Assembly: GCA_944320015.1 (NCBI GenBank)
Contig: CALUFO010000011.1
Span: 46,706 to 110,705 of the forward strand
Direction: 5' to 3'
DNA: 64,000 bases
From: an uncultured Barnesiella sp.
GTDB taxonomy: Bacteria; Bacteroidota; Bacteroidia; Bacteroidales; Barnesiellaceae
The position numbers were made by a program, and so were the translations under genes. Shown here in pieces: positions 52,706 to 62,294 of this stretch. The notes under the pieces were generated by a model. The model did no database searches. It saw only the letters and a program-made list of their open reading frames with translations, and was not told the DNA's origin. The number at the start of each line of letters is the position of its first letter. Within the stretch, counting starts at the first letter, position 1.

Positions 52706-54550
52706 ATGACAGAAAAAACGAAAGTGAAAGTATTGGAAGAAGTCGTTGTGCGATTTTCCGGCGATTCTGGCGACGGAATGCAGTTGGCGGGAAATATTTT
52801 TTCCAATGTTTCGGCCGGTATCGGAGATGAAATCTCTACGTTTCCCGATTATCCGGCAGAGATTCGGGCCCCGCAAGGCACACTGGGCGGGGTTTCTGGT
52901 TTCCAAGTTCATATAGGTCGTGGTGTTCATACTCCGGGCGATTTGGCCGATGTGCTGGTGGCCATGAATCCGGCTGCGTTGAAAACGAACGCCCGTTATG
53001 TGAAGAAAGGTGGTGTCGTCATCATCGATTCGGATAGCTTTCGAGCCGGCGATTTGGAGAAAGCGGCATTTAAAACCGATGATCCCATTCAAGAAGCCGG
53101 CCTTTCTCATGCGCAGATTGTCCCGGTTTCTATCACTCAAATGGTGAAAGACTCTTTGTCCGATTCGGGATTGGACAATAAATCTATCGTGAGGTGTAAA
53201 AATATGTTTGCGTTGGGACTGGTTTGTTGGTTGTTCGACCGTCCGTTGGAGCAAGCGCAGCATTTATTGAAAAATAAGTTTGCCAAGAAACCGGCAATTT
53301 ACGAGGCCAATGCCAAAGTGATGCGCGACGGATACAATTATGGCAACAACATACATGCGTCGGTCTCGACCTATCGGGTGGAATCGGCACAGGTTCGCCC
53401 CGGTATTTATACCGATGTCAATGGAAACACGGCAACGGCGTGGGGCTTGATTGCCGCGTCGGAGAAATCGGGATTGCCCTTGTTTTTGGGAAGCTATCCC
53501 ATTACTCCCGCCACCGATATTTTGCATGAGCTGGCCAAGCGGAAAGATTTGGGTGTGAAAGCGATTCAAGTAGAAGACGAGATTGCCGGTGTCTGCACGG
53601 CTATCGGTGCCTCGTTTGCCGGCAATTTGGCTGTAACCTCGACTTCGGGTCCCGGATTGGCGTTGAAGAGCGAGGGAATAGGTCTGGCCGTGATGTCGGA
53701 GTTGCCTTTGGTCGTTGTCGACGTACAACGGGGTGGCCCTTCGACAGGATTGCCCACCAAGACCGAGCAGACCGATTTGTTACAGGCTCTTTACGGCCGC
53801 AACGGTGAAAGCCCAGTAGTTGTGGTGGCCGCTTCTACGCCTACCAACTGTTTCGACATGGCATTTTATGCGGCCAAAATCGCATTGGAGCATATGACCC
53901 CCGTAATATTGCTTACCGACGGGTTTATTGGCAATGGCTCGTCGGCTTGGCGTATTCCCGATATGGACGAATATCCCGAGATAAAGCCCAACTATGTGAA
54001 ACCCGAGCAATTGGGCGCATGGAAACCCTATGACCGCAATGAAAACTCGGTGCGTTATTGGGCAAGACCCGGAACCGAAGGCTTTATGCACAGGCTCGGC
54101 GGTTTGGAGAAAGACTACAAGACCAGTGCGATTTCTACCGACCCGGTCAACCATGAAAAGATGGTGTGCGCCCGTCAGCAGAAAGTCGATAATATAGCCC
54201 ATGACATACCTTTGTTGAAGGTGCAAGGCGAGCCCGATGCCGATTTGTTGGTTGTCGGTTGGGGAGGTACCTATGGACATTTATTCTCGGCGGTAGAGGC
54301 TATGAAGGCCAAAGGAAAACCTGTGGCATTTGTGCATTTCAATTATATCAATCCTCTGCCGGCGAATACCGAAGAGGTGTTGCGCCGCTATAAACAGGTG
54401 GTCGTTTGTGAGTTGAACAACGGACAATTCGCATCGTATCTGTCGGGGAAAGTCCCGGGGGTAAAATTCCTGCGGTATAACAAGATTCAGGCACAGCCCT
54501 TTATGGTAAGCGAGCTGGTCGAGCATTTTTCAAAGCTTTTGGAGGAATAA
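52706..54550 (+). CDS. korA: 2-oxoacid:ferredoxin oxidoreductase alpha subunit (fused gamma-alpha), KorA-like
   Basis: A 614-residue subunit of 2-oxoglutarate (or related 2-oxoacid) ferredoxin oxidoreductase, which makes acyl-CoA, CO2 and reduced ferredoxin. Residues 1-195 are the gamma domain (VVRFSGDSGDGMQLAGNIF, 10-28; PQGTLGGVSGFQVHIG), and the alpha pyrimidine-binding domain starts near 230 (GSYPITPATDILHEL; VEDEIAGVCTAIGASFAG; TSTSGPGLALKSEG). The fusion is the usual form in Bacteroidota. korB follows three bases later. Substrate preference for 2-oxoglutarate over pyruvate is inferred from gene organisation. Confidence 0.92.
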   Translation: MTEKTKVKVLEEVVVRFSGDSGDGMQLAGNIFSNVSAGIGDEISTFPDYPAEIRAPQGTLGGVSGFQVHIGRGVHTPGDLADVLVAMNPAALKTNARYVKKGGVVIIDSDSFRAGDLEKAAFKTDDPIQEAGLSHAQIVPVSITQMVKDSLSDSGLDNKSIVRCKNMFALGLVCWLFDRPLEQAQHLLKNKFAKKPAIYEANAKVMRDGYNYGNNIHASVSTYRVESAQVRPGIYTDVNGNTATAWGLIAASEKSGLPLFLGSYPITPATDILHELAKRKDLGVKAIQVEDEIAGVCTAIGASFAGNLAVTSTSGPGLALKSEGIGLAVMSELPLVVVDVQRGGPSTGLPTKTEQTDLLQALYGRNGESPVVVVAASTPTNCFDMAFYAAKIALEHMTPVILLTDGFIGNGSSAWRIPDMDEYPEIKPNYVKPEQLGAWKPYDRNENSVRYWARPGTEGFMHRLGGLEKDYKTSAISTDPVNHEKMVCARQQKVDNIAHDIPLLKVQGEPDADLLVVGWGGTYGHLFSAVEAMKAKGKPVAFVHFNYINPLPANTEEVLRRYKQVVVCELNNGQFASYLSGKVPGVKFLRYNKIQAQPFMVSELVEHFSKLLEE

Positions 54551-54553
54551 GAG

Positions 54554-55570
54554 ATGGAAAAACAAATGGAATATACGGCAAAAGATTATAAGAGCGACCA
54601 ATATGTACGCTGGTGTCCCGGTTGCGGGGATCACTCGATCGTGAACGTATTGCAAAAAGCAATGGCTACGTTGGGCATTCCGCCGCATCAAACGGTGGTC
54701 ATCTCGGGGATAGGCTGCTCGTCGCGGTTGCCTTATTATATGAATACTTACGGGTTCCACACCATTCACGGGCGTGCGGCCGCCGTGGCGACCGGCGTGA
54801 AGACGGCCAATCCCGAATTGACCGTGTGGCAAATCTCGGGCGATGGCGATTGCTTGGCTATCGGGGGTAACCATTTTATCCATTCGGTGCGTAGGAATGT
54901 GGATATCAACGTGGTATTGATGAACAATAAGATATATGGCCTTACCAAAGGCCAGTACTCTCCTACGAGCGACCGAGGCTTTGTGACCAAGTCGTCGCCT
55001 TACGGAACGGTAGAAGACCCGTTTATCCCGGCCGAGTTGGTCTTTGGCGCCCGGGGTACTTTCTTTGCCCGTTCGCTCGACGTGGAACTGGCTGTTTCGC
55101 AGGAAGTGCTTGTAGAAGCCGCCCGCCACAAAGGGACTTCGGTGGTGGAAGTGTTGCAAAACTGTGTGATTTTCAACAATAACATTCATAGTTATGTGGC
55201 CGACAAAGACTTCCGAGCCGACCGTACCATTCATTTGCGCCACGGCGAGAAAATGCTTTTCGGGAGAGAAAACAACCGGGGGCTTGTGCTGGACGGCTAT
55301 AAGCTGAAAGCGGTTACCGTGGGCGAAAACGGGGTGACTCTCGATGATATTTTGGTACATGATGCCAAGTCGCCCGACAATTTCCTACATCAGAGTTTGG
55401 CTATGATGGATGGCCATGATTTGCCGTTGGCGATAGGCGTGATACGCAATGTGGAGGCTCCGGCATATGACGAAGAGGTGGCTCGACAAGTAAAAGAGGT
55501 CACCAGCAAGGTTTCGTACTCGTCGTTGCGAGACTTTTTGTTGAGCGGCGAGACGTGGGAAGTGAAATAG
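54554..55570 (+). CDS. korB: 2-oxoacid:ferredoxin oxidoreductase beta subunit, KorB-like
   Basis: A 338-residue thiamine diphosphate-binding subunit. The cluster-binding CPGCGDHS (about 22-29), TPP motif GDGDCLAIGGNHF and the following NNKIYGLTKGQYSPTS are characteristic. It would form the catalytic complex with KorA; a separate ferredoxin-type delta subunit is not encoded beside it. A terminator follows the stop. Confidence 0.93.
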   Translation: MEKQMEYTAKDYKSDQYVRWCPGCGDHSIVNVLQKAMATLGIPPHQTVVISGIGCSSRLPYYMNTYGFHTIHGRAAAVATGVKTANPELTVWQISGDGDCLAIGGNHFIHSVRRNVDINVVLMNNKIYGLTKGQYSPTSDRGFVTKSSPYGTVEDPFIPAELVFGARGTFFARSLDVELAVSQEVLVEAARHKGTSVVEVLQNCVIFNNNIHSYVADKDFRADRTIHLRHGEKMLFGRENNRGLVLDGYKLKAVTVGENGVTLDDILVHDAKSPDNFLHQSLAMMDGHDLPLAIGVIRNVEAPAYDEEVARQVKEVTSKVSYSSLRDFLLSGETWEVK

Positions 55571-55590
55571 AGATTCTGTTCACAAATAGG

Positions 55591-55639
55591 AACGGCATTC
55601 GGAACGACTGTGCGCGCAGCCTTTTGAGTGCCGTTTTTT
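55591..55639 (+). terminator. Terminator after korAB
   Basis: A 10-pair stem (55591-55600 with 55626-55635, one G-U) followed by a T-tract to 55639. The loop is GC-rich with an inner CTG/CAG pair. Confidence 0.75.
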
Positions 55640-55793
55640 GCAGTAGGGTTTGGCGGCGGTCGGGCAATCGGACGAGGGAGGTCGAACCAGCCCGCCGGCT
55701 CCTCCGTGAAGAGGACGAGCCGATAGAATCGTAGAACAATTCTCTCCGTGATCGAGTTAGAAAAGGAGAGGTGTGATTTATAAAATTGATAAT

Positions 55794-57659
55794 ATGGTTA
55801 TAACGTTAATTATTTTAGCCCTTTCGGCCATCTTTTTCGCTGTCGGGAAAATTCGTTCCGATGTGGTGGCTTTGTGTGCATTGGTTCTGTTGTTGCTCTT
55901 CCATATTCTCACCCCCGACGAAGCCTTATCGGGATTCTCCAATTCGGTGGTGATCATGATGGTGGGGCTTTTTGTCGTAGGCGGTGCGATTTTTCAAACG
56001 GGGCTGGCCAAGATGATAAGCGGGAAAATATTGCAATTGGCAGGGATAAGCGAGACGAAACTGTTCATATTGGTAATGCTTGTCACCTCGGCGATAGGCG
56101 CTTTCGTGAGTAACACGGGAACGGTGGCGTTGATGTTGCCCATCGTGGTAAGTCTGGCGGCCAATGCGCATATCAACGCAAGTCGGTTGCTTATGCCTTT
56201 GGCGTTTGCCAGTAGCATGGGAGGTATGATGACATTGATAGGTACGCCTCCCAACCTTGTTATCCAAGACACACTGGTTCATGGAGGGTTCGAGCCTCTC
56301 ACCTTTTTCTCGTTCCTGCCGGTGGGGCTGGTGTGCATATTGGTAGGTATGGTGGTATTGATGCCACTCAGCAAGATATTTTTGTCGAAACGTGGCGCCG
56401 AGAAGTCTGATCGGAAAAACAGGGGCAAATCGTTGAACGAATTGGCGCAGGAGTACCAGCTCTCAACAAATCTCTTTCGGGTACAGATTCTCGAAAAGTC
56501 GGCTGCGGCCGGGAAAACCATCATAGAGTTAAATATCAGGCAACAGTATCAACTGGATATTTTGGAAGTTCGGCGTGTAACGACCTCGCAGGCTCGGTTG
56601 ATCAAGACGGTTAATCAGAAATTGGCCGATCCCGAGACGGTATTGCGTCCGGGCGACGTGCTCTATGTGCGGGGCGATTTCGAGAAACTGAACGAGTTTG
56701 TTTCGTGCTATGCTTTGAAAATGCTCGATTCCCATACAGTCGAAGACGGCAAGTCGAGCGCTTCTTCCGATATAGCTTTTTATGACATAGGAATTGCCGA
56801 AATCGTGTTGATGCCCTCGTCCCGGTTGCTGAAACAGACGGTGGGCGATTCGGGCTTTCGGGAGAAATTCAATGTCAATGTGTTGGGCATACGGCGAAAG
56901 AACGAGTATATTTTGCACGATTTGAAAGATGTGAAAATGCTGTCGGGCGATGTCCTGCTGGTGCAAGGCACATGGAAGAATATCGACCGATTGAACCGGG
57001 AAGATTCCGATTGGGTGGTACTGGGGCAACCGTTGAGCGAAGCCGCAAAGGTCACACTCGATTATAAAGCGCCGGTCGCCGCGGCGATTATGCTGTTGAT
57101 GATTTTGATGATGGTATTCGACTCGATACCGGTGGCTCCGGTTACGGCGGTAATGATTGCGGCCATTCTCATGGTTCTTACCGGCTGTTTCCGCAATGTC
57201 GAGGCGGCCTATAAGACTATCAATTGGGAGAGTATAGTGCTTATTGCCGCCATGTTGCCTATGTCGTTGGCATTGGAAAAGACAGGAGCGTCGGAGTATA
57301 TATCGAATAGTTTGGTGAGCGGGTTGGGCGGCTATGGACCGCTGGCGCTTTTGGCAGGAATCTATTTCACCACATCGTTGATGACGATGTTTATCAGCAA
57401 CACGGCCACTGCGGTGCTACTGGCGCCCATTGCCATGCAATCGGCGTTGCAGATAGGTGTTAGCCCCTACCCGTTCTTGTTTGCGGTAGCCGTCGGAGCC
57501 AGTATGTGTTTTGCTTCGCCTTTCTCCACTCCGCCTAATGCGCTGGTTATGCCGGCCGGGCAATATACCTTCATGGATTATGTGAAGGTGGGTTTGCCTT
57601 TGCAGATAATCATGGGAGTGGTGATGATTTTTGTTTTACCTTTGTTGTTCCCATTTTAA
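55794..57659 (+). CDS. SLC13 family permease with two RCK_C (TrkA-C) domains
   Basis: A 621-residue inner-membrane transporter of the divalent anion:Na+ symporter (ArsB/NhaD-like) group. Membrane helices flank a cytoplasmic middle (about 195-405) with two TrkA-C regulatory domains (VRPGDVLYVRGDFEKLNEF-like LRPGDVLYVRGDF and MLSGDVLLVQGTWKNI). The repeated motifs SNTGTVALMLP and SNTATAVLLAPIA are the two Na+/substrate hairpin sites. Substrate might be sulfate or dicarboxylate; it cannot be fixed. I start at 55794 (MVITLIIL) because the GTG seven codons earlier is weak. purN follows 13 bases later. Confidence 0.9.
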   Translation: MVITLIILALSAIFFAVGKIRSDVVALCALVLLLLFHILTPDEALSGFSNSVVIMMVGLFVVGGAIFQTGLAKMISGKILQLAGISETKLFILVMLVTSAIGAFVSNTGTVALMLPIVVSLAANAHINASRLLMPLAFASSMGGMMTLIGTPPNLVIQDTLVHGGFEPLTFFSFLPVGLVCILVGMVVLMPLSKIFLSKRGAEKSDRKNRGKSLNELAQEYQLSTNLFRVQILEKSAAAGKTIIELNIRQQYQLDILEVRRVTTSQARLIKTVNQKLADPETVLRPGDVLYVRGDFEKLNEFVSCYALKMLDSHTVEDGKSSASSDIAFYDIGIAEIVLMPSSRLLKQTVGDSGFREKFNVNVLGIRRKNEYILHDLKDVKMLSGDVLLVQGTWKNIDRLNREDSDWVVLGQPLSEAAKVTLDYKAPVAAAIMLLMILMMVFDSIPVAPVTAVMIAAILMVLTGCFRNVEAAYKTINWESIVLIAAMLPMSLALEKTGASEYISNSLVSGLGGYGPLALLAGIYFTTSLMTMFISNTATAVLLAPIAMQSALQIGVSPYPFLFAVAVGASMCFASPFSTPPNALVMPAGQYTFMDYVKVGLPLQIIMGVVMIFVLPLLFPF

Positions 57660-57672
57660 CGAAAGATAAGCC

Positions 57673-58248
57673 ATGTCACATAAAAAACGAATTGCCGTAT
57701 TTGCCAGTGGAACCGGCAGTAACTTCGAAGCGATAGCAACAGCCTGCGAGGAGGGAAAGATTCCGGCCGATGTCGCCGTATTGGTTTGCGACAAGCCCGA
57801 AGCGCTTGTCGTGGAGCGTGCCGCCCGACATGGGATAAAGACGCTGGCATTTGTCCCCAAATTGTTCCCTTCCAAAGTCGATATGGAGACGGTCATTGCC
57901 GATTTTCTCGATGAAAACGAAATAGATTTGGTCTGTTTGGCGGGATATATGCGCATTATTTCGAATACACTGCTGTCGCGTTACGGCGGGCGCATCATCA
58001 ATATTCACCCCTCGTTGCTCCCTGCGTTTCAAGGAGCGAGGGCTGTGGAGCAAGCTATGGAGTATGGGGTGAAGGTCTATGGCGTGACAATTCATTATGT
58101 CGACGAAACGGTCGACGGCGGGCGCATTATCGCTCAGCGGGCAATCCCTTATGAAGGAGAGAATCTCGAGGAGTTGTTCGGGTTGATCCATGCTGTCGAG
58201 CATGAACTTTATCCCGAAACCATTGCGCGGCTGCTTATCGGTCGTTGA
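57673..58248 (+). CDS. purN: Phosphoribosylglycinamide formyltransferase PurN
   Basis: A 191-residue folate-dependent enzyme that formylates GAR in purine synthesis. The phosphate-binding FASGTGSNFEAI (10-21), the folate/catalytic NIHPSLLPAFQG with the Asn-His pair, and the catalytic Asp region VDETVDGG are intact. Length is standard. A convergent mrp gene lies downstream beyond a bidirectional terminator. Confidence 0.96.
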   Translation: MSHKKRIAVFASGTGSNFEAIATACEEGKIPADVAVLVCDKPEALVVERAARHGIKTLAFVPKLFPSKVDMETVIADFLDENEIDLVCLAGYMRIISNTLLSRYGGRIINIHPSLLPAFQGARAVEQAMEYGVKVYGVTIHYVDETVDGGRIIAQRAIPYEGENLEELFGLIHAVEHELYPETIARLLIGR

Positions 58249-58259
58249 GGATATGGCGC

Positions 58260-58295
58260 AATACAGAGGAGGAACCTGCTCTCCTCCTCTGTATT
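58260..58295. terminator. Bidirectional terminator between purN and mrp
   Basis: A perfect 14-base stem (58260-58273 with 58282-58295) and 8-base loop lie 11 bases past the purN stop and 29 before the mrp stop. The left arm contains GCAATACAGAGGAG, also found at 49125-49138. Confidence 0.8.
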
Positions 58296-58324
58296 AATAA
58301 ATTTTGTCTCTGTTGCAATGGTGT

Positions 58325-59428
58325 TTACTTATGCACCTCTACTCGTTGAGTCGAGGGTTTGGTCGCATTGCGTTCGTCGGTCGCTTTGACGACGGCTTCG
58401 GCCAGCCGGTTGAATGCCAGTCCTGTGATGGAGTCGTCGAGAGCCACGGGGTGGCCGGCGTCGCCGCTTTCGCAAATACTTTGTACGATGGGGATTTGTC
58501 CCAATAAGGGTACGCCCATTTCTTCGGCCAGGTGTTTTCCTCCATCTTTCCCGAAGATGTAGTATTTGTTTTCGGGCAGCTCGGCCGGGGTGAACCAACT
58601 CATGTTCTCGACCAATCCCAAAATGGGCACATTTACTTTGTCGCCGGTAAACATGCTTATTCCTTTGCGCGCATCGGCCAGCGCCACTTTTTGTGGTGTG
58701 GTGACAACGATGGCTCCGGTAATGGCGAGGGTTTGTACCAAAGTGAGGTGTATGTCGCTGGTGCCGGGAGGTAGATCGAGGACGAAGTAGTCGAGCTCGC
58801 CCCATGCTCCGTCGGTGATAAGTTGCTTCAAGGCGTTGCTTGCCATACCGCCTCGCCAAAGTATGGCGTCGTCTTTACGCACGAAGAATCCGATGGAAAG
58901 AATTTTTACGCCATAGCGCTCGACCGGGACGATAAGGTCTCGGCCTCCTATGTTTTCGGTATAGACGTCGGTGTCTTCGATGTCGAACATGGTAGGGGCC
59001 GAGGGCCCGAAAATATCGGCGTCGAGCAGTCCTACCTTATAGCCTTGACGAGCCAAGGCTACTGCCAGATTGGAGGCTATGGTCGATTTGCCCACTCCAC
59101 CTTTCCCCGACGACACGGCAATGATATTTTTCACGCCGGGCAATGGGTTTTCGGGATTGGGACGGGCAATCTGTTTTGACTTGACGGCGATATTGCCTTT
59201 TATCTCCACATCGGGGCTGACGAAAGTGAGTATCGCTGTTTCGGCGGCTTTCACGACCGAGCGGATAAAAGGGTCGTTGGGCTTTTCGAAGATGATGGAG
59301 AAGCTCACTTTGTTACCGTCGATGCGAATGTCGTCTTCGATCATTCCGTTGGCGACCAAATCTTTTCCGTTGCCGGGATAACGCACTTTGGAGAGTGCGT
59401 CGAGTATAAGTTTGGGGTATAGCTGCAT
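58325..59428 (-). CDS. mrp: Mrp/NBP35-type iron-sulfur cluster carrier ATPase
   Basis: A 367-residue P-loop ATPase with an N-terminal FeS-assembly (DUF59/MIP18-like) domain (about 1-85) and the deviant Walker A VSSGKGGVGKST near 105. Family members (ApbC/Mrp) load Fe-S clusters onto apoproteins. DIFGPSAPTMFD and LPPGTSDIHL are conserved blocks. The start at 59428 (MQLYPKLI) is taken because upstream in-frame codons overlap trmB; the ATG lies 13 bases past the trmB stop, so both form an operon. Confidence 0.94.
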   Translation of the reverse strand: MQLYPKLILDALSKVRYPGNGKDLVANGMIEDDIRIDGNKVSFSIIFEKPNDPFIRSVVKAAETAILTFVSPDVEIKGNIAVKSKQIARPNPENPLPGVKNIIAVSSGKGGVGKSTIASNLAVALARQGYKVGLLDADIFGPSAPTMFDIEDTDVYTENIGGRDLIVPVERYGVKILSIGFFVRKDDAILWRGGMASNALKQLITDGAWGELDYFVLDLPPGTSDIHLTLVQTLAITGAIVVTTPQKVALADARKGISMFTGDKVNVPILGLVENMSWFTPAELPENKYYIFGKDGGKHLAEEMGVPLLGQIPIVQSICESGDAGHPVALDDSITGLAFNRLAEAVVKATDERNATKPSTQRVEVHK

Positions 59429-59441
59429 GATATGAATTTTT

Positions 59442-60215
59442 TTAGATTGTCGTATTTTCTTGGCTGCTTTGTTTCCCACTACGTTTCCCTCGGTTGAAAC
59501 TCCGGTAAGTGTCGTAGGGAATGTCAACATCGGGCTCGACAAAAAGTTCACGGGGCTGGAATACAAACCGAATGTATTTGATATTCATGCCTCGTTCGAG
59601 CCACTGTTGTTCATAGAATGTTTTTATTTCGAGTATGTCGTCGGCAATCCCCGAATGGTAGAGGTCGTCGGTGGCGATTTCTACGGGAAAGCCGTTGGCT
59701 TTGACCATTTCGCATGTATAGGTGTACATAAAAGGGCTATCGCTTTTCAGGTGGATAATTCCGCCGGGCGACAAGATGTGCCCATAGAGTTGCATAAAGC
59801 GAGTGGAAGTGAGCCGCTTGCGCACTTTCTTCATTTGTGGGTCGGGGAAGGTTATCCATATTTCGGCGACTTCGCCGGGCTCGAAAAAATGGTCTATCAA
59901 CTCGATATTGGTGCGGAGGAAGGCCACATTTTTTATATTCTCTTCGAGCGCTTGTTTGGCTCCGCTCCACATGCGGGCGCCTTTTATGTCGACTCCGATA
60001 AAATTTTTTTGCGGGAAGCGCCGAGCCAGTCCTACGGCATACTCGCCTTTCCCGCAGCCCAATTCGAGAACGATGGGATTGTCGTTTTTGAAAAACGATT
60101 TTCCCCATTGTCCTTTCATCGCGAAACCTTTTTCTTTTAGTTGGGCAAAAGGGTATTGAAATACATGAGGATAACCTTGCAGGTCGTCAAATTTTTTCAG
60201 TTTATTTTTCCCCAT
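59442..60215 (-). CDS. trmB: tRNA (guanosine(46)-N7)-methyltransferase TrmB
   Basis: A 257-residue S-adenosylmethionine-dependent enzyme making m7G46 in tRNA. The AdoMet site [16 protein letters not shown] (about 50-65), [11 protein letters not shown], and the catalytic tRNA-binding block [17 protein letters not shown] are visible. The C-terminal tail (about 215-257) is longer and more basic than in E. coli. It is followed by mrp and lies 19 bases after the LRR gene stop. Confidence 0.96.
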   Translation of the reverse strand: MGKNKLKKFDDLQGYPHVFQYPFAQLKEKGFAMKGQWGKSFFKNDNPIVLELGCGKGEYAVGLARRFPQKNFIGVDIKGARMWSGAKQALEENIKNVAFLRTNIELIDHFFEPGEVAEIWITFPDPQMKKVRKRLTSTRFMQLYGHILSPGGIIHLKSDSPFMYTYTCEMVKANGFPVEIATDDLYHSGIADDILEIKTFYEQQWLERGMNIKYIRFVFQPRELFVEPDVDIPYDTYRSFNRGKRSGKQSSQENTTI

Positions 60216-60234
60216 AGTGGTGCCGTTTGTTTTA

Positions 60235-61737
60235 TCAATCTATTCTTCCCAGTTTCAAATGGCGGTGTTCTCCCGATTGCATTTGCACCGAAAGAATGAA
60301 TATCCTCCCGGGATATGCTTGTGTATCGATTGTCGATTCTGTTGTTTCAATTTGCGTTTGATACACCATGCGTCCGTCGATGGTGTATAGGGCGATGCGC
60401 AGCATGGGGATTCCGCTTCGAACGATAAGCGTTTTCCCTTCGAAGTGGGCGTTCAGTTCGTCGTGTTCCGGTTCGATTTCTTCTTTGTCGGAGAGATTTT
60501 GGAGCTTAAATTCTTTCCATTGAGGGGCGTTTCGGTAGAGCGAGGCGCTTTCGTCGGGGACGGCCAGCGAGCATATTTCTTGGGCTACTTCTTGGAAGAC
60601 CGCTTCTCCCAGTAGAGGCGGTGTTTCGGGACAGGCTATTAAGATGGTTAGTCTTGTGCAATTGTCAAAAGCGTGGTCGCCAATGTATGTGACGGTCGAA
60701 GGTATTTGAGCCGAGTAGAGTCCCTTCATGCCGTAGAAAGGCCATCGCCCTATATTTTCGAGGCCTTCGGGGAGGAACCTCATGTGCTCTATTCTGTTGC
60801 AGCCGGCAAAGGCGTAATCTCCGATCGATTGAACCGATTCGGGCAAGGTGCAGTTGATGAGCGATGTGCAGTAATAGAAGGCTCCTTCGCCGACTTTTGT
60901 GATAGATTGGGGGACTTGTACCGAAATGAGACTCGTACAGTGGTCAAACAGATAGGGCGGAAGCGTCTCCCACGGGCAGCTTTTTATATCGACAGAGGTC
61001 AATGCGGTGCAGTATGAGAAACATCCTTCCCCGATATCCCGCAGGTTTTGGGGCAACGAGATGCTCGATAAAGCCGCACAGCCGGAGAAGCATTGATCTC
61101 CCAACGACTGTAATGAGGCCGGTAACGATATTGAGGCCAACGCCTTGCAATTGAGGAAGGCTCGCTCTCCGATCGATGTCAGCGCACTCGATGAAAGGTC
61201 TATCTGGGTGTAGGAATCGCATTGTTTGAAACTGTATTCGCCTATCTGTGTTAAGGTCTTGGGGAGCGGTGTGTTGAGTGACGAACAGTCGCAGAATGCG
61301 AAATCGTTTATTACCCGTAAGGCGGAGCCCCATTCTACCATTGTCAAGTTTGAGCAACCGGCAAAAGCCCCACTACCTATTTTCTCGGTATTGCGGGGCA
61401 ACCGTATCGTTGTTAACTGCTGAAATCCGAAAAACGAGTTTGTAGGGATGCTGTTGGCTTCGTATTGAGTTTGTCCTCCTACATATACTTCACGGCTTTC
61501 GAAAGCGTTGATGGAGCAATTGGTGAGGTCGAGACTTGCCAAATGGGATAAAGAGTCGTTGATGAACGTGAAGTCGCGCGCGTCGATTGTCCCCGACAGG
61601 GTGAGGTCGGTAATTGTTCCGCTTTTCCCGTCGAGATGGGTTTGCAACCCTCCTGCCTCGGTGTAGCAATAATAGTTTGCGGCGGGCAGATATTGCCCGA
61701 TAAGCAGGAATAATGTGATAAATAGCGACTTGTTCAT
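60235..61737 (-). CDS. BspA-type leucine-rich repeat surface protein with T9SS-like C-terminal domain
   Basis: A 500-residue secreted protein. Signal peptide at 1-20 ([20 protein letters not shown]), then about a dozen LRR_5 repeats of around 23 residues ([68 protein letters not shown]). Such BspA-like proteins bind host surfaces or proteins. The last about 75 residues ([39 protein letters not shown]) resemble the type A sorting domain of the type IX secretion system. The start at 61737 fits the -7 box TATCTTTG at 61761-61768 and the signal peptide. No T9SS genes are in the window. Confidence 0.85.
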   Translation of the reverse strand: MNKSLFITLFLLIGQYLPAANYYCYTEAGGLQTHLDGKSGTITDLTLSGTIDARDFTFINDSLSHLASLDLTNCSINAFESREVYVGGQTQYEANSIPTNSFFGFQQLTTIRLPRNTEKIGSGAFAGCSNLTMVEWGSALRVINDFAFCDCSSLNTPLPKTLTQIGEYSFKQCDSYTQIDLSSSALTSIGERAFLNCKALASISLPASLQSLGDQCFSGCAALSSISLPQNLRDIGEGCFSYCTALTSVDIKSCPWETLPPYLFDHCTSLISVQVPQSITKVGEGAFYYCTSLINCTLPESVQSIGDYAFAGCNRIEHMRFLPEGLENIGRWPFYGMKGLYSAQIPSTVTYIGDHAFDNCTRLTILIACPETPPLLGEAVFQEVAQEICSLAVPDESASLYRNAPQWKEFKLQNLSDKEEIEPEHDELNAHFEGKTLIVRSGIPMLRIALYTIDGRMVYQTQIETTESTIDTQAYPGRIFILSVQMQSGEHRHLKLGRID

Positions 61738-61760
61738 AGCTATGGGAGCCGATTTGGTTA

Positions 61761-61768
61761 CAAAGATA
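61761..61768 (-). promoter_or_regulatory. -7 promoter box for the LRR gene
   Basis: TATCTTTG on the minus strand, 24 bases before the ATG at 61737. Confidence 0.55.
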
Positions 61769-61908
61769 ATGAAAGGGGAATGCAGAGACAAACGAAAACG
61801 AAGTTTTCACGTTTGGCTATGTAGAGCCGCCTCTTATTTTTATAAAGCAGAGGGGTTGAAATAGCGTCGGGGAAAGTTGGTTTTTCTCTTTCTTTTGGCT
61901 TGGAAGGG

Positions 61909-62256
61909 TCAATCGTATTTGAGCCGGTAGCGGGCGCCGCAGTCGAGTATGAAGTTAAGTATCTCTTGGAAAGTAGCTTCCACCTTCGAGGGAACAGTTG
62001 TGTTTGATGTGTCGCCAAATCTCTCGAAAATAGCCCGGGGCACTGAGTCGGGGTCGATGTGCAGGTTTCGGGCCATTGTCGTTGCCTCGTCGGGGTCGAT
62101 GGTGGCGTATATGCTGTGGTCTCGCTCGTGATTGTCATAGTCGATGAACTCCAATTGGATAATCAATTCTTTCCTTGGACTTTCCCATATTATAATCGAT
62201 GACCATATTTCGATGTCGTCGTGCGACTCTACGATTACTTCTTTCAGTGTAGGCAT
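61909..62256 (-). CDS. Hypothetical protein downstream of the S24 repressor
   Basis: A 115-residue acidic cytoplasmic protein with no family that I recognise. It has a mixed alpha/beta look: beta-like IEIWSSIIIWESPRKELIIQLEFIDY (about 16-40, in two strands), then helices IDPDEATTMARNLH and KVEATFQEILNFILD. No signal or membrane segment. It starts 38 bases after the S24-repressor stop on the same strand and is probably in that operon. Confidence 0.7.
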   Translation of the reverse strand: MPTLKEVIVESHDDIEIWSSIIIWESPRKELIIQLEFIDYDNHERDHSIYATIDPDEATTMARNLHIDPDSVPRAIFERFGDTSNTTVPSKVEATFQEILNFILDCGARYRLKYD

Positions 62257-62294
62257 GGTAGTTTCTTTTTTTTAGAGGCGTGGCTTCCCGGTGG

